Assembly: GCA_910586485.1 (NCBI GenBank) | Contig: CAJUIA010000028.1 | Coordinates: forward strand, 1-56,641 | Source: an uncultured Acetatifactor sp. | GTDB taxonomy: Bacteria; Bacillota; Clostridia; Lachnospirales; Lachnospiraceae | Length of the DNA: 56,641 nucleotides | Direction of reading: 5' to 3' | In this document: positions 16,187 through 22,919 of the stretch, one piece after another | How the letters are laid out: the number at the start of each line of letters is the position of its first letter | How positions within the stretch are numbered: the first letter of the stretch is position 1 | Notes under the pieces: generated by a model | The model's input: only the letters and a program-made list of their open reading frames with translations | The model's database searches: none | Told to the model about the DNA's origin: nothing | Position numbers and translations under genes: made by a program

Positions 16187-16199
16187 ACCCTGCCAGGGT
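16187..16199. promoter_or_regulatory. palindrome upstream of the small peptide gene
   Basis: ACCCTG-C-CAGGGT is a perfect 6-bp-arm palindrome. It sits just upstream of a minus-strand TATACT (rc 16177-16182), about 50 nt before the peptide start, in the position of an operator. Confidence 0.4.
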
Positions 16200-16256
16200 G
16201 CGGAATTGTCATAGTTGTGCTTTCTTATCCAATTTTGTCAACCTGCCGCAAAGTAC

Positions 16257-16284
16257 TTGTAAAGGTTTTGAATTATGTTAAGAT
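16257..16284 (+). promoter_or_regulatory. promoter of nagB-nagA
   Basis: TTGTAA (16257-16262), a 16-nt spacer and TAAGAT (16279-16284) lie about 70 nt before nagB. A minus-strand TTGACA (rc 16236-16241) nearby indicates a divergent promoter region. Confidence 0.5.
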
Positions 16285-16352
16285 AATAATCAGAAGCACA
16301 GGCTGTTTGCCGAAATCGGCAGGAAGGGACAGAAAAACTTAAGGAGGAATCT

Positions 16353-17084
16353 ATGAACATCATTAAAGCAAAAGACTACAAGGATATGAGCCGCAAGGCC
16401 GCAAACATCATTTCGGCGCAGGTTATTTTAAAACCTGACTGCGTCCTGGGGCTTGCCACCGGTTCTACGCCCCTCGGCACATACGAACAGCTGATCGAGG
16501 GCTTTAACAGGGGCGACTTGGACTTCTCGCAGGTCAGTACAGTAAATCTTGACGAATATTGCGGCCTGCCGGCGGAAAACGAACAAAGCTACCATTACTT
16601 TATGCGCCATAACCTTTTCCGCCATATCAATATTCCGGAGAATCACACATTTGTGCCGAACGGCATGGAGGCGGACGGTGCTCTTGCCTGTCGGGCCCAC
16701 GAAGATATTATCCGCAAGCTGGGCGGTATTGATTTGCAGCTGTTAGGACTTGGAAACAACGGCCACATCGGTTTTAATGAACCGGGTTCCGTCTTTGAAA
16801 AGGAAACCCATCCGGTGGATCTGACCGAGAGTACGATCCGCGCAAACGCACGATTCTTTGACAGTATGGAGCAGGTGCCAACACGGGCCTATACCATGGG
16901 TATCAAGACCATCATGCAGGCCCGCAGAATCCTGATTATTGTCAGCGGCTCCGGCAAGGCGGATATTGTGGCCAGAGCCTTCTGGGGACCGGTCACGCCG
17001 CAGGTTCCGGCTTCCATTCTCCAGCTGCATCCGGACGTGACGCTGGTAGCTGACGAAGAAGCCCTGGCAGACGCACCCTTATAA
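16353..17084 (+). CDS. nagB: glucosamine-6-phosphate deaminase
   Basis: This 243-aa enzyme converts glucosamine 6-phosphate to fructose 6-phosphate and ammonia. LGLATGSTPLGTYEQLI is the phosphate-binding loop, STVNLDEYCGL and LLGLGNNGHIGFNEPGS carry the catalytic Asp and His. Length is normal for the family. AAGGAGG precedes the ATG. nagA follows after 18 nt, so the pair forms the standard N-acetylglucosamine catabolic unit. Confidence 0.95.
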   Translation: MNIIKAKDYKDMSRKAANIISAQVILKPDCVLGLATGSTPLGTYEQLIEGFNRGDLDFSQVSTVNLDEYCGLPAENEQSYHYFMRHNLFRHINIPENHTFVPNGMEADGALACRAHEDIIRKLGGIDLQLLGLGNNGHIGFNEPGSVFEKETHPVDLTESTIRANARFFDSMEQVPTRAYTMGIKTIMQARRILIIVSGSGKADIVARAFWGPVTPQVPASILQLHPDVTLVADEEALADAPL

Positions 17085-17102
17085 TTACAGGGAGGTTAAC
17101 AG

Positions 17103-18260
17103 ATGATCATTCAAAACGGTCTTGTCTTTCGGGGAAAAGAAGGATTTAAAGAAGATACTCTTTATATAGAAAACGGTCGCTTCGTCGAAGCAGCAGGCGG
17201 GGACGTGGTTGACGCCGCTGGCTGCTATGTGATTCCCGGTCTGGTGGATATACACTTCCACGGAGCTGTGGGAAAAGATTTGTGCGATGCGGATCCGGAG
17301 GGCATCGCCGCCATTGCGGAATATGAACGGGCAAACGGCATCACCTCCATCTGTCCTGCTACCATGACGCTGAGCGCCGAGCGCCTGCGGGAAATCTGCC
17401 GCAACGCTGCGCTTTATTCCGAAACAGCAAAATTGCAGGAGAAACCGTGCCAGACAGCATCCGGGCAGCCAAACAGCAGGCGGCCAGGCGGCGCGCGGCT
17501 GGTGGGCCTTCATCTGGAGGGTCCGTTTATCGCTCCCGAAAAAAAGGGCGCCCAAAACCCGGAATATATCATTCCGCCATCCGTCCAGCTTTTGGACGAG
17601 CTGCTGGAAGCATCCTGCGGGCTGGTAAAGCTGATCACAATTGCACCCGAAATCTCCCCGGCGATGGCGTTTATTCCAAAAGCTGCGGAAAGAGGCATAC
17701 ATGTATCCGTGGGGCATACTGCCTGCGATTACGACACCGCCGCCCAGGCTTTCGCCCTCGGTGCGGATCACCTGACACACACCTGTAACGCCATGCCTCC
17801 CCTGTCCCACCGCGCTCCGGGGCCCATTGCCGCCGGATATATGGCGGACCATGTTTTTGCCGAAGTCATTTGTGACGGCATCCATGTACACCCTGCTATG
17901 GTCAAGGGGCTGTTACGGCTGTTCGGCGAAGACCGGGTGGTCTTTATCAGCGACAGTATGCGCGCCGCAGGTATGCCGGACGGCACCTATGATCTGGGCG
18001 GTCTTGATGTACATGTGTCAGGAGCCTATGCAAGGCTTGCCGACGGCACCATTGCCGGCTCCGTTTCCAATCTCATGCAGTGCGTAAGGCAGGCTGTGTC
18101 CATGGGCATTCCTTTAGAGACTGCCGTCACCTGCGCCACCATCAATCCCGCCCGCTCTATCGGCATCGACAGGCAGGTGGGAAGTCTGGAAATCGGAAAA
18201 TACGCAGACTGCGTACTGCTTGACAAAAATATCCTGGAGATCAGACAGGTTTTAAGCTGA
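17103..18260 (+). CDS. nagA: N-acetylglucosamine-6-phosphate deacetylase
   Basis: This 385-aa amidohydrolase removes acetate from N-acetylglucosamine 6-phosphate, supplying the substrate of NagB. Metal and active-site motifs include DIHFHGAVG, GLHLEGPFI, HVSVGHTACD, HTCNAMPPL and VFISDSM. Residues about 108-130 form a polar Gln/Arg/Pro-rich insertion (ASGQPNSRRPGG) not expected in the core and probably on a surface loop. GGGAGG precedes the start. Confidence 0.94.
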   Translation: MIIQNGLVFRGKEGFKEDTLYIENGRFVEAAGGDVVDAAGCYVIPGLVDIHFHGAVGKDLCDADPEGIAAIAEYERANGITSICPATMTLSAERLREICRNAALYSETAKLQEKPCQTASGQPNSRRPGGARLVGLHLEGPFIAPEKKGAQNPEYIIPPSVQLLDELLEASCGLVKLITIAPEISPAMAFIPKAAERGIHVSVGHTACDYDTAAQAFALGADHLTHTCNAMPPLSHRAPGPIAAGYMADHVFAEVICDGIHVHPAMVKGLLRLFGEDRVVFISDSMRAAGMPDGTYDLGGLDVHVSGAYARLADGTIAGSVSNLMQCVRQAVSMGIPLETAVTCATINPARSIGIDRQVGSLEIGKYADCVLLDKNILEIRQVLS

Positions 18261-18303
18261 TCTCCAGGGGAGAACCCCTCTGCCCTATACCTGATTCAGC
18301 ATT

Positions 18304-18576
18304 TCAATCAGCTTTTGTGCCGCTCTTTTTTGTTGAATTATATTTTTTACATGCTGATTCTAATTTAGGGAAATCCATAGAATTTTTCATATTCTTATGC
18401 TTTTCTTTCGGCGACGAAAGCGGTATGCAGTATTTGTGACTCCCACAAACAAGAACAATTCCTATGAAAACTCTGTTATCCTTTCCCGCCTGTGGCGAAA
18501 CAGAAAACACTTTATCATCTATATTATGTAGATTTCGAATATATTTCATATCCACCTTGTATATTTTAAAATCCAT
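18304..18576 (-). pseudogene. type III toxin (ToxN/AbiQ-like), truncated
   Basis: This is a 90-aa remnant of an endoribonuclease toxin. It starts at ATG 18576 (or 18582) behind GAGGAG. The segment FKIYKVDMKYIRNLHNIDDKVF, then FIGIVLV, HKYCIPLSSPKEKHKNMKNS, matches the first half of the ToxN/AbiQ/CptN family (about 160-170 aa). After DFPKL the frame goes astray. Another frame just downstream reads IIQQKRAAQKLIEMLNQV and then a stop, resembling the family's C-terminal helix. This suggests an internal deletion plus frameshift. A repeat/terminator RNA locus lies immediately upstream, as in type III systems. The toxin is presumably inactive. Confidence 0.65.
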
Positions 18577-18641
18577 CTGCATATTTCTCCTCATAAAAAG
18601 AATAAGCGCTTCCGTATTCATCCGGCCAAAAACTTTTTATT

Positions 18642-18673
18642 AAAATGGCTATGCGTTTCCGCATAGCCATTTT
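18642..18673. terminator. terminator between antitoxin RNA and toxin fragment
   Basis: The arms AAAATGGCTATGCG (18642-18655) and its complement (18660-18673) form a perfect 14-bp stem with a 4-nt loop and T-runs on both sides. It is strong and bidirectional. Confidence 0.8.
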
Positions 18674-18738
18674 TGCAGCAGCTCCATTAGAGTTGCTAAC
18701 GCTTTTAGCAGTCCACTTTGCGGTAGGACTCACCACTA
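18642..18738 (-). ncRNA. candidate ToxI-like antitoxin RNA
   Basis: This is a predicted minus-strand RNA upstream of the toxin fragment, running from a promoter to a strong hairpin. Its body contains AGTCCTACCGCAAAGTGGACT, a stem-forming block with a related but degenerate second block (ACTCTAATGGAGCTGCTG). Type III antitoxins are tandem-repeat RNAs followed by a leaky terminator and then the toxin gene. The order here is the same, but the repeats are few and degraded. Confidence 0.5.
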
Positions 18739-18740
18739 AT

Positions 18741-18771
18741 ATTATAATGCCACATTTAAAAAAATAGTCAA
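18741..18771 (-). promoter_or_regulatory. promoter of the type III antitoxin RNA
   Basis: Minus-strand TTGACT (rc 18766-18771) and an overlapping -10 region with ATTATA/TATAAT (18741-18748) have a spacing of 17-19 nt. Confidence 0.6.
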
Positions 18772-18820
18772 CATTTTCTGAACTTGAGTTTTTGGTATTC
18801 TGTGTTCAATCTTGCCTTCT

Positions 18821-19309
18821 TCATAGGGATAAACCACCATAGTCATAATTAACCGGCAGTTCCATCTCGACTTCCATGCTGACAAACCCATACTTTTCAT
18901 ACAGCGGCCGCCCCATGGCCGTTGCTTCCAGTCCGATGTGCATAATTCCCCGGTCCCTTGCCGCCTTCACCAGTAAGTCCAGCGTATGCCAGGCAATCCC
19001 CTGCCTGCGATACTCCGGCGCGGTGTACATGTTCATAATGTATGCCTTTTTCCCACTGGGATTGTGACAGGTAGGCAATACCTGATAAAAACTTACGCCG
19101 CCTGAGCCGATTACCTTTTCCTTATCGTATACCAGATATGCTATATGTTCTCCTGTCCTCACGGCCTGCATATAGTACTCACGGGACGCTCTTTCCACCC
19201 CCGACAGCTCTGCATCCTCCGACAGCTGATTTGCCGCCCGCAGTACAATCACTCTTGTTTTCACCAGCTCGTCTATATCATCTGCTGTTGCAAGCTTAAA
19301 TTCAAAAAT
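18821..19309 (-). CDS. GNAT-family acetyltransferase, probable ATT start
   Basis: This 162-aa acetyl-CoA-dependent acyltransferase of unknown substrate has the acetyl-CoA loop at MNMYTAPEYRRQGIAWHTLDL and an end typical of the family (LYEKYGFV). A GTG at 19264 is possible but would drop the normal first strand. Upstream codons in frame read FEFKLATADDIDELVKTRV, as in related proteins, and the only plausible initiator is ATT at 19309 with AGAGGTGA 3-5 nt upstream. ATT initiation is rare and usually limits expression. A sequencing error or frameshift is the alternative. Confidence 0.8.
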   Translation of the reverse strand: MFEFKLATADDIDELVKTRVIVLRAANQLSEDAELSGVERASREYYMQAVRTGEHIAYLVYDKEKVIGSGGVSFYQVLPTCHNPSGKKAYIMNMYTAPEYRRQGIAWHTLDLLVKAARDRGIMHIGLEATAMGRPLYEKYGFVSMEVEMELPVNYDYGGLSL

Positions 19310-19376
19310 ACGATCACCTCTTCCTCAATTATTATTTCAGCTTAATTTCTATTCCTGCTTTTCCGCTTTTGTACCT

Positions 19377-20276
19377 CTAACATAATATTTTTCCCAAATC
19401 CTTCTCACAGCTCTGTATCAATCCTAAAATCTGGGCTGCTTCACGAGCGCATATCATATCCTTCATCCCCACGTAATATGCTGCAAACAAAATTTCAATG
19501 CACTCCATCACACAGGGAATTGCCGCCTTTTCCCCCGCCGTCAGCAGGCTGATGCTTTCGTAGCCGCAGGTCACGGCCTGAACGTTTCCCAGCCATTCCT
19601 CCTTTGTAAGCGGCTCTTCGGTTTCTTCCGCCAATAAGCCTGCCAGAAAATAGCAGACATCAAATATTCTGATATTTCGCTGGCTCAAATCAAAATCTAT
19701 GTATCCTGACAAATTTCCCTCATGAAATAAAAAATTTCCGAAATGTACATCTCTGTGAATCAGCTGCTTGGGCAGATCATCATACATCCGCTCCAAGGAT
19801 TCTACCGCTTTTTGATATTCTTCCTCCCCAATGATCTGCCACTGATTCTTTTCCAGATTCTCCCGGATCCATCCCTGCATCTCCTTAAGCAGACTGTTGT
19901 CCCAGAATTCCATTTCCTTCTCACACCGTAAAAATGCCTGATGCAGGCGGGCCATGGCGGCTCCCATCTTGCGGACAGCCGCTTCATCCCTCAGATTCAC
20001 AATATTACTTCCCGGCAGCTTCCTGGTAACAAGAAAATACCGCCCTTCCCATGTCACATATTTTTCGCCGGTTTTGGCAGCAAGTATTTCTGCCACCGGA
20101 ATATTGCAGTCCTTAAGAATGGTTAATATTTTTACATTGCGCTCCAGCTGCTCCTGATCATCATAAACTTTTATAATACAGGAATCATTGACCTCCCAGG
20201 CAGTGGAATACACCTGCGATAATTTACTGTCCTCCATTCCCCATTGCGGCAGCATCTGCCTTAATATCTCTTCCAT
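19377..20276 (-). CDS. APH-family phosphotransferase
   Basis: This 299-aa aminoglycoside-phosphotransferase/kinase-fold protein has the catalytic loop LIHRDVHFGNFLF and the metal-binding GYIDFDLSQ. Such proteins phosphorylate small molecules (antibiotics, homoserine, choline-like alcohols); the substrate is not readable. The start at 20276 has GGGAGG 6 nt upstream. It lies inside the last 53 nt of the serine hydrolase gene, so the two are translationally linked. Confidence 0.82.
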   Translation of the reverse strand: MEEILRQMLPQWGMEDSKLSQVYSTAWEVNDSCIIKVYDDQEQLERNVKILTILKDCNIPVAEILAAKTGEKYVTWEGRYFLVTRKLPGSNIVNLRDEAAVRKMGAAMARLHQAFLRCEKEMEFWDNSLLKEMQGWIRENLEKNQWQIIGEEEYQKAVESLERMYDDLPKQLIHRDVHFGNFLFHEGNLSGYIDFDLSQRNIRIFDVCYFLAGLLAEETEEPLTKEEWLGNVQAVTCGYESISLLTAGEKAAIPCVMECIEILFAAYYVGMKDMICAREAAQILGLIQSCEKDLGKILC

Positions 20277-21291
20277 AAAAAGCCTCCCTTATTTTTCTCA
20301 GTTCTCTCCACACATTGTCCCCGTAGTTGCTCACCAGCACAGAAATCAGCCCGTTATTGGGATTGTATTCCGAGATAAAGCTTACGCCCGGATCACAGCC
20401 CTGAAAATAAGCAATATCCCTGCCGCCAGGGCAGTCAATAATCCACATACCGTAACCGTAAAAGCCTTCCTCCGGATCCATGCCGTCTCCGCTCTGTTTG
20501 CTGAGCATATCCGAGACCGTTTCTTTTGACAACAGATTTCCCCCTGACAAGCCGTTCCAGAAGCTTACAATATCCCTGACGGTAATAAACGCCCCTCCTG
20601 CCCCCGTCCCCTTCGCATCTACGGAAAAGATATTGGTGCGGTAATCCTTCGTGTCATCGCAATAAATATAAGAATTAGCACATCTCGACGGCAGCCTGTC
20701 CAGCTCATAATAGCCTGTGGATTCCATGCCGCACACATTAAAAACATTTTCCTTCAGGTATTGATCAAAATACATTCCGCTCACCTTTTCCAGCACGCTT
20801 GCAAGCAGCACATAACCGGTATTGTTATACTGAAACCTCTCACCTTTTAGATACATCATCGGTTTGTAAATAAACAGCGGAAACAAATCATTGTTATGCC
20901 GGATTTTATAGTTGGGAAAATCCGTCCACAGCTCTTCATATTCATCCATAATGCTTTCATCAAAATAATCCGGAACGCCGGACGTATGCGTTAAAAGCTG
21001 CTTTATGGTAACGTCCCGGTCAATCCGGTTCCATTCGACGTCCAGCAGCTTTCCCAGCGTATCATCAAGCCTTAGTTTTCCCCGCTCAATTAACTGCAGG
21101 ATTCCCACAGCGACAAATGCTTTCCCTGCCGATGCGCTTGCAAATCTGGTATCCGGCCTGTTAGGAATTTCATTGGCCAGATCCGCAAAGCCGCGGGCGC
21201 TTTCATACAGTATTTTATCCTTTAGGGCAATGCAGATGTTTCCCCGGAAATTTTTGTCAAATATTTGATTTATCTCCGTTTCTCCCATTTT
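20224..21291 (-). CDS. serine hydrolase, beta-lactamase/PBP class C fold
   Basis: This 355-aa protein has the nucleophile motif SAGK in RFASASAGKAFVAVG, the YxN motif in RFQYNNTGYVLL and an HTSGVPD stretch, typical of the beta-lactamase-related serine hydrolase family. No signal peptide is visible, so it probably acts in the cytoplasm as an esterase or peptidase. ATG at 21291, behind GGGAGGGAGC, is preferred over 21309. The 3' end overlaps the downstream phosphotransferase gene by 53 nt, an unusually long overlap. Confidence 0.84.
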   Translation of the reverse strand, partial: KMGETEINQIFDKNFRGNICIALKDKILYESARGFADLANEIPNRPDTRFASASAGKAFVAVGILQLIERGKLRLDDTLGKLLDVEWNRIDRDVTIKQLLTHTSGVPDYFDESIMDEYEELWTDFPNYKIRHNNDLFPLFIYKPMMYLKGERFQYNNTGYVLLASVLEKVSGMYFDQYLKENVFNVCGMESTGYYELDRLPSRCANSYIYCDDTKDYRTNIFSVDAKGTGAGGAFITVRDIVSFWNGLSGGNLLSKETVSDMLSKQSGDGMDPEEGFYGYGMWIIDCPGGRDIAYFQGCDPGVSFISEYNPNNGLISVLVSNYGDNVWRELRKIREAFYGRDIKADAAAMGNGGQ

Positions 21292-21459
21292 GCTCCCTCC
21301 CTTTGCCAACTCAGCTGGCTTTATAACTCAAATTTGCCTGCCAAAATCATTGTAGCACATGGCCGGCATTTTTCATACCTGCTTATTTCTTAACTAACTG
21401 GCCTGAAACGCAAAAGCCCCCGCGTCTTGACAACTGAATATAAGGGCAGTGATTTTGAA

Positions 21460-21497
21460 GAGCATTGCAGACACTTTTTGAATATGCTACAATGCTC
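21460..21497 (+). promoter_or_regulatory. promoter of the ParB-fold gene, flanked by an inverted repeat
   Basis: TTGCAG (21465-21470), a 17-nt spacer and TACAAT (21488-21493) form the promoter. GAGCATTG (21460-21467) and CAATGCTC (21490-21497) are perfect inverted repeats overlapping its two boxes, a likely operator. The stretch up to 21292 behind it holds no gene I can support. Confidence 0.6.
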
Positions 21498-21509
21498 ATG
21501 AATAAAAGC

Positions 21510-21602
21510 TCTGCAAAGTTTGTGCCTGCGGCCCATAGGACAAAAAGCTTATGCTTTTCGCCGTCAAGAATTCGCAGGATTACGAAAGGTATGGTTATTA
21601 GT
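21510..21602 (+). repeat. structured leader element, long copy
   Basis: This is the same element as 12470-12525: TTTGTGCCTGCGGCCCA, AATTCGCAGG, TTACGAAAGG and ATGGTTAT. Here an additional hairpin arm (AAAAAGC, loop, GCTTTT) is inserted between the halves of the CCTGCG/CGCAGG stem. It fills the 5' leader between the promoter and the ATG of the ParB-fold gene. Confidence 0.6.
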
Positions 21603-22220
21603 ATGAAAATCACACGAATAGATACCTATCAGGACTGCCGCTTTACCCAAAAAGTCCTCTATCAGCATGGCTGTTTTCTTGTAGACGGCACCCCCTATGA
21701 GATTGAAATCATTTCCGACCGTGAAGCTGTAGTCCGTGGGGCTGACCCGCAAATTTATACAGCGCTCATTGAGGACTTTCGCTTCTATACCCCCCATATC
21801 ACCCGTTTTTACAATAAGAGCCTGCATCTGATCAAAGAGTTTCCGCCAAAGAAGGTCTTCTCTGTAAAGCTGGAGCAGATACAGCCCTCTCAATTCTATG
21901 TAGACGAGGATAAAATTGCCGCCATCAGCAGCTTCATCCAAAAACCGGAGGACATCATTATTCAGGTACTGCCCTATGAGAACCGCTACATTTCCCTGGA
22001 CGGTCATACCCGGCTATACTACGCCGCCATAATGGGATGGGAAGCTGTCCGAGCCGTGACGGAAGAATCCGACACCTGGGTTTATGGCTTTGTAGATGAG
22101 GCAATAAAGCGGCATATCCGCACCCCCCAGGACCTGATTCTGGTCAGCCACAAGGAATATGACGAAAAATGGAATCGCTACTGTGATGAATTTTTTGCAA
22201 AAGTGCAAACAAATATATAG
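21603..22220 (+). CDS. ParB/Srx-fold protein of unknown role
   Basis: This 205-aa protein has a central region QPSQFYVDEDKIAAISSFI, then QVLPYENRYISLDGHTRLYY. This resembles the ParB/sulfiredoxin N-terminal fold (positions and consensus of the DGHTR loop). No HTH domain follows, so it is not a partition ParB; stand-alone versions can be kinases, nucleases or sensors. ATG 21603 is chosen over an ATG at 21591 that lies 1 nt from AAAGG. Its promoter has a flanking operator and its leader an RNA-like element, suggesting tight control. The function is unknown. Confidence 0.65.
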   Translation: MKITRIDTYQDCRFTQKVLYQHGCFLVDGTPYEIEIISDREAVVRGADPQIYTALIEDFRFYTPHITRFYNKSLHLIKEFPPKKVFSVKLEQIQPSQFYVDEDKIAAISSFIQKPEDIIIQVLPYENRYISLDGHTRLYYAAIMGWEAVRAVTEESDTWVYGFVDEAIKRHIRTPQDLILVSHKEYDEKWNRYCDEFFAKVQTNI

Positions 22221-22234
22221 CAATCATTTTAATA

Positions 22235-22263
22235 TTGCGAACAAATTTTGCATATGCTATAAT
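22235..22263 (+). promoter_or_regulatory. promoter of the Fst-like antitoxin RNA
   Basis: TTGCGA (22235-22240), a 17-nt spacer and a perfect TATAAT (22258-22263) form the promoter. The stretch TTTTGCATATGCTATAATGC closely matches that at the ParB-fold promoter (21476-21496). Confidence 0.75.
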
Positions 22264-22269
22264 GCCATT

Positions 22270-22357
22270 AGGCAAAAGACAATAATGTCCAAGGAAACAC
22301 ACAAAGAACGAACCCCCGGAAGTAGTGCGAATACTTCTGGGGGTTCTTCTTCTTTTA
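22270..22357 (+). ncRNA. antitoxin RNA of an Fst/par-like type I system
   Basis: A predicted RNA of about 85 nt runs from the promoter above to the hairpin 22310-22346 with a T-rich tail. Its 5' segment 22274-22300 is a near-perfect direct repeat of 22456-22484 (25 of 27 positions, one 2-nt gap). As the toxin is read from the opposite strand, the RNA is complementary to the toxin ribosome site and start codon. Convergent RNAs sharing a bidirectional terminator and direct repeats are the design of pAD1 par. Confidence 0.7.
22310..22346. terminator. shared bidirectional terminator of the type I module
   Basis: The arms 22310-22324 and 22332-22346 pair over 15 positions with one mismatch and a 7-nt loop. 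A TTCTTCTTTT tail follows on the plus strand, and GTTCTTTGTG on the minus strand. Confidence 0.85.
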
Positions 22358-22389
22358 CGGAGAAGTCAACCGCCAGGCTAGGTTACCGA

Positions 22390-22476
22390 CTATTCTTCAC
22401 CGTCTAACCATTTGCACAGGTAATAGGCTATTACGCTGGCCAATACGGAGAGAATAAAAGACAATAATAAATCCAA
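22390..22476 (-). CDS. Fst-like type I toxin, 28 aa
   Basis: This is a tiny membrane peptide starting at TTG 22476 behind GGGGGTG. It opens with Met-Asp-Leu-Leu-Leu and continues SFILSVLASVIAYYLCKWLD, ending GEE. One membrane helix followed by a charged C-terminal tail is the plan of Fst/Ldr toxins, which damage the membrane or nucleoid when expressed. Translation start and ribosome site lie within the direct repeat matched by the antitoxin RNA. It lies 170 nt after the ParB-fold gene, next to tRNA-Ala. The frame is intact, so the unit may be active. Confidence 0.7.
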   Translation of the reverse strand: MDLLLSFILSVLASVIAYYLCKWLDGEE

Positions 22477-22600
22477 GAAAACACCCCCTTCCTGTCACCA
22501 GTATTGGGGCGGTAACACGGCGATTATATCATATCCGTTACGACGCTGCAACCAGCATTCTAAAAGGAGCCAGGCCTGAAGATCGAAAAGCTACCAACAT

Positions 22601-22647
22601 AAAAATGGCGGTTTTCTGCTGATTTTACAACAGTTCCCGCCATTTTT
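22601..22647. terminator. terminator after tRNA-Ala
   Basis: AAAAATGGCGG (22601-22611) and CCGCCATTTTT (22637-22647) form a perfect 11-bp stem with T-runs on both strands. On the minus strand it lies 18 nt after the tRNA. Confidence 0.75.
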
Positions 22648-22664
22648 TCATGCTTTTTCTTAAC

Positions 22665-22737
22665 TGGAGATAGGGGGACTCGAACCCCTGACCTATGCGT
22701 TGCGAACGCATCGCTCTCCCAACTGAGCTATATCCCC
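22665..22737 (-). tRNA. tRNA-Ala (anticodon CGC)
   Basis: This is a 73-nt cloverleaf. The acceptor GGGGATA pairs with TATCTCC, including the G3-U70 pair that identifies alanine tRNA. The D arm AGCTCAGTTGGGAGAGC, the anticodon stem ATGCG/CGCAT with loop TTCGCAA (anticodon CGC, codon GCG) and the T arm GGTTCGAGTCC are all present. Discriminator A is followed by GTT, so CCA is not encoded. Confidence 0.96.
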
Positions 22738-22919
22738 GCATTCCGGCCGCCTCACTGCCGGAACAGTTTTTATTATAACTCTTTTTCCCTCACAGGGCAA
22801 CAATTTTTTCCCGTTTTTCTTCTCTTGCAATGCTCTCCTGATTTCTATATAATGGATAAAAAGACAACTTATGTTTGCGCCCGCAGGAAGCAAAGGGTGC
22901 GGCAAGAATGGAGGATGCA

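Noticed and set aside
18261..18303. Terminator directly after nagA
   Set aside because: The GGGG/CCCC pairing there is short and has no T-run; the strong hairpin at 18642-18673 belongs to the antitoxin RNA.
21383..21613. 76-aa minus-strand frame in the ParB-fold leader
   Set aside because: It reads through the promoter and the shared leader element and shows no ribosome site.
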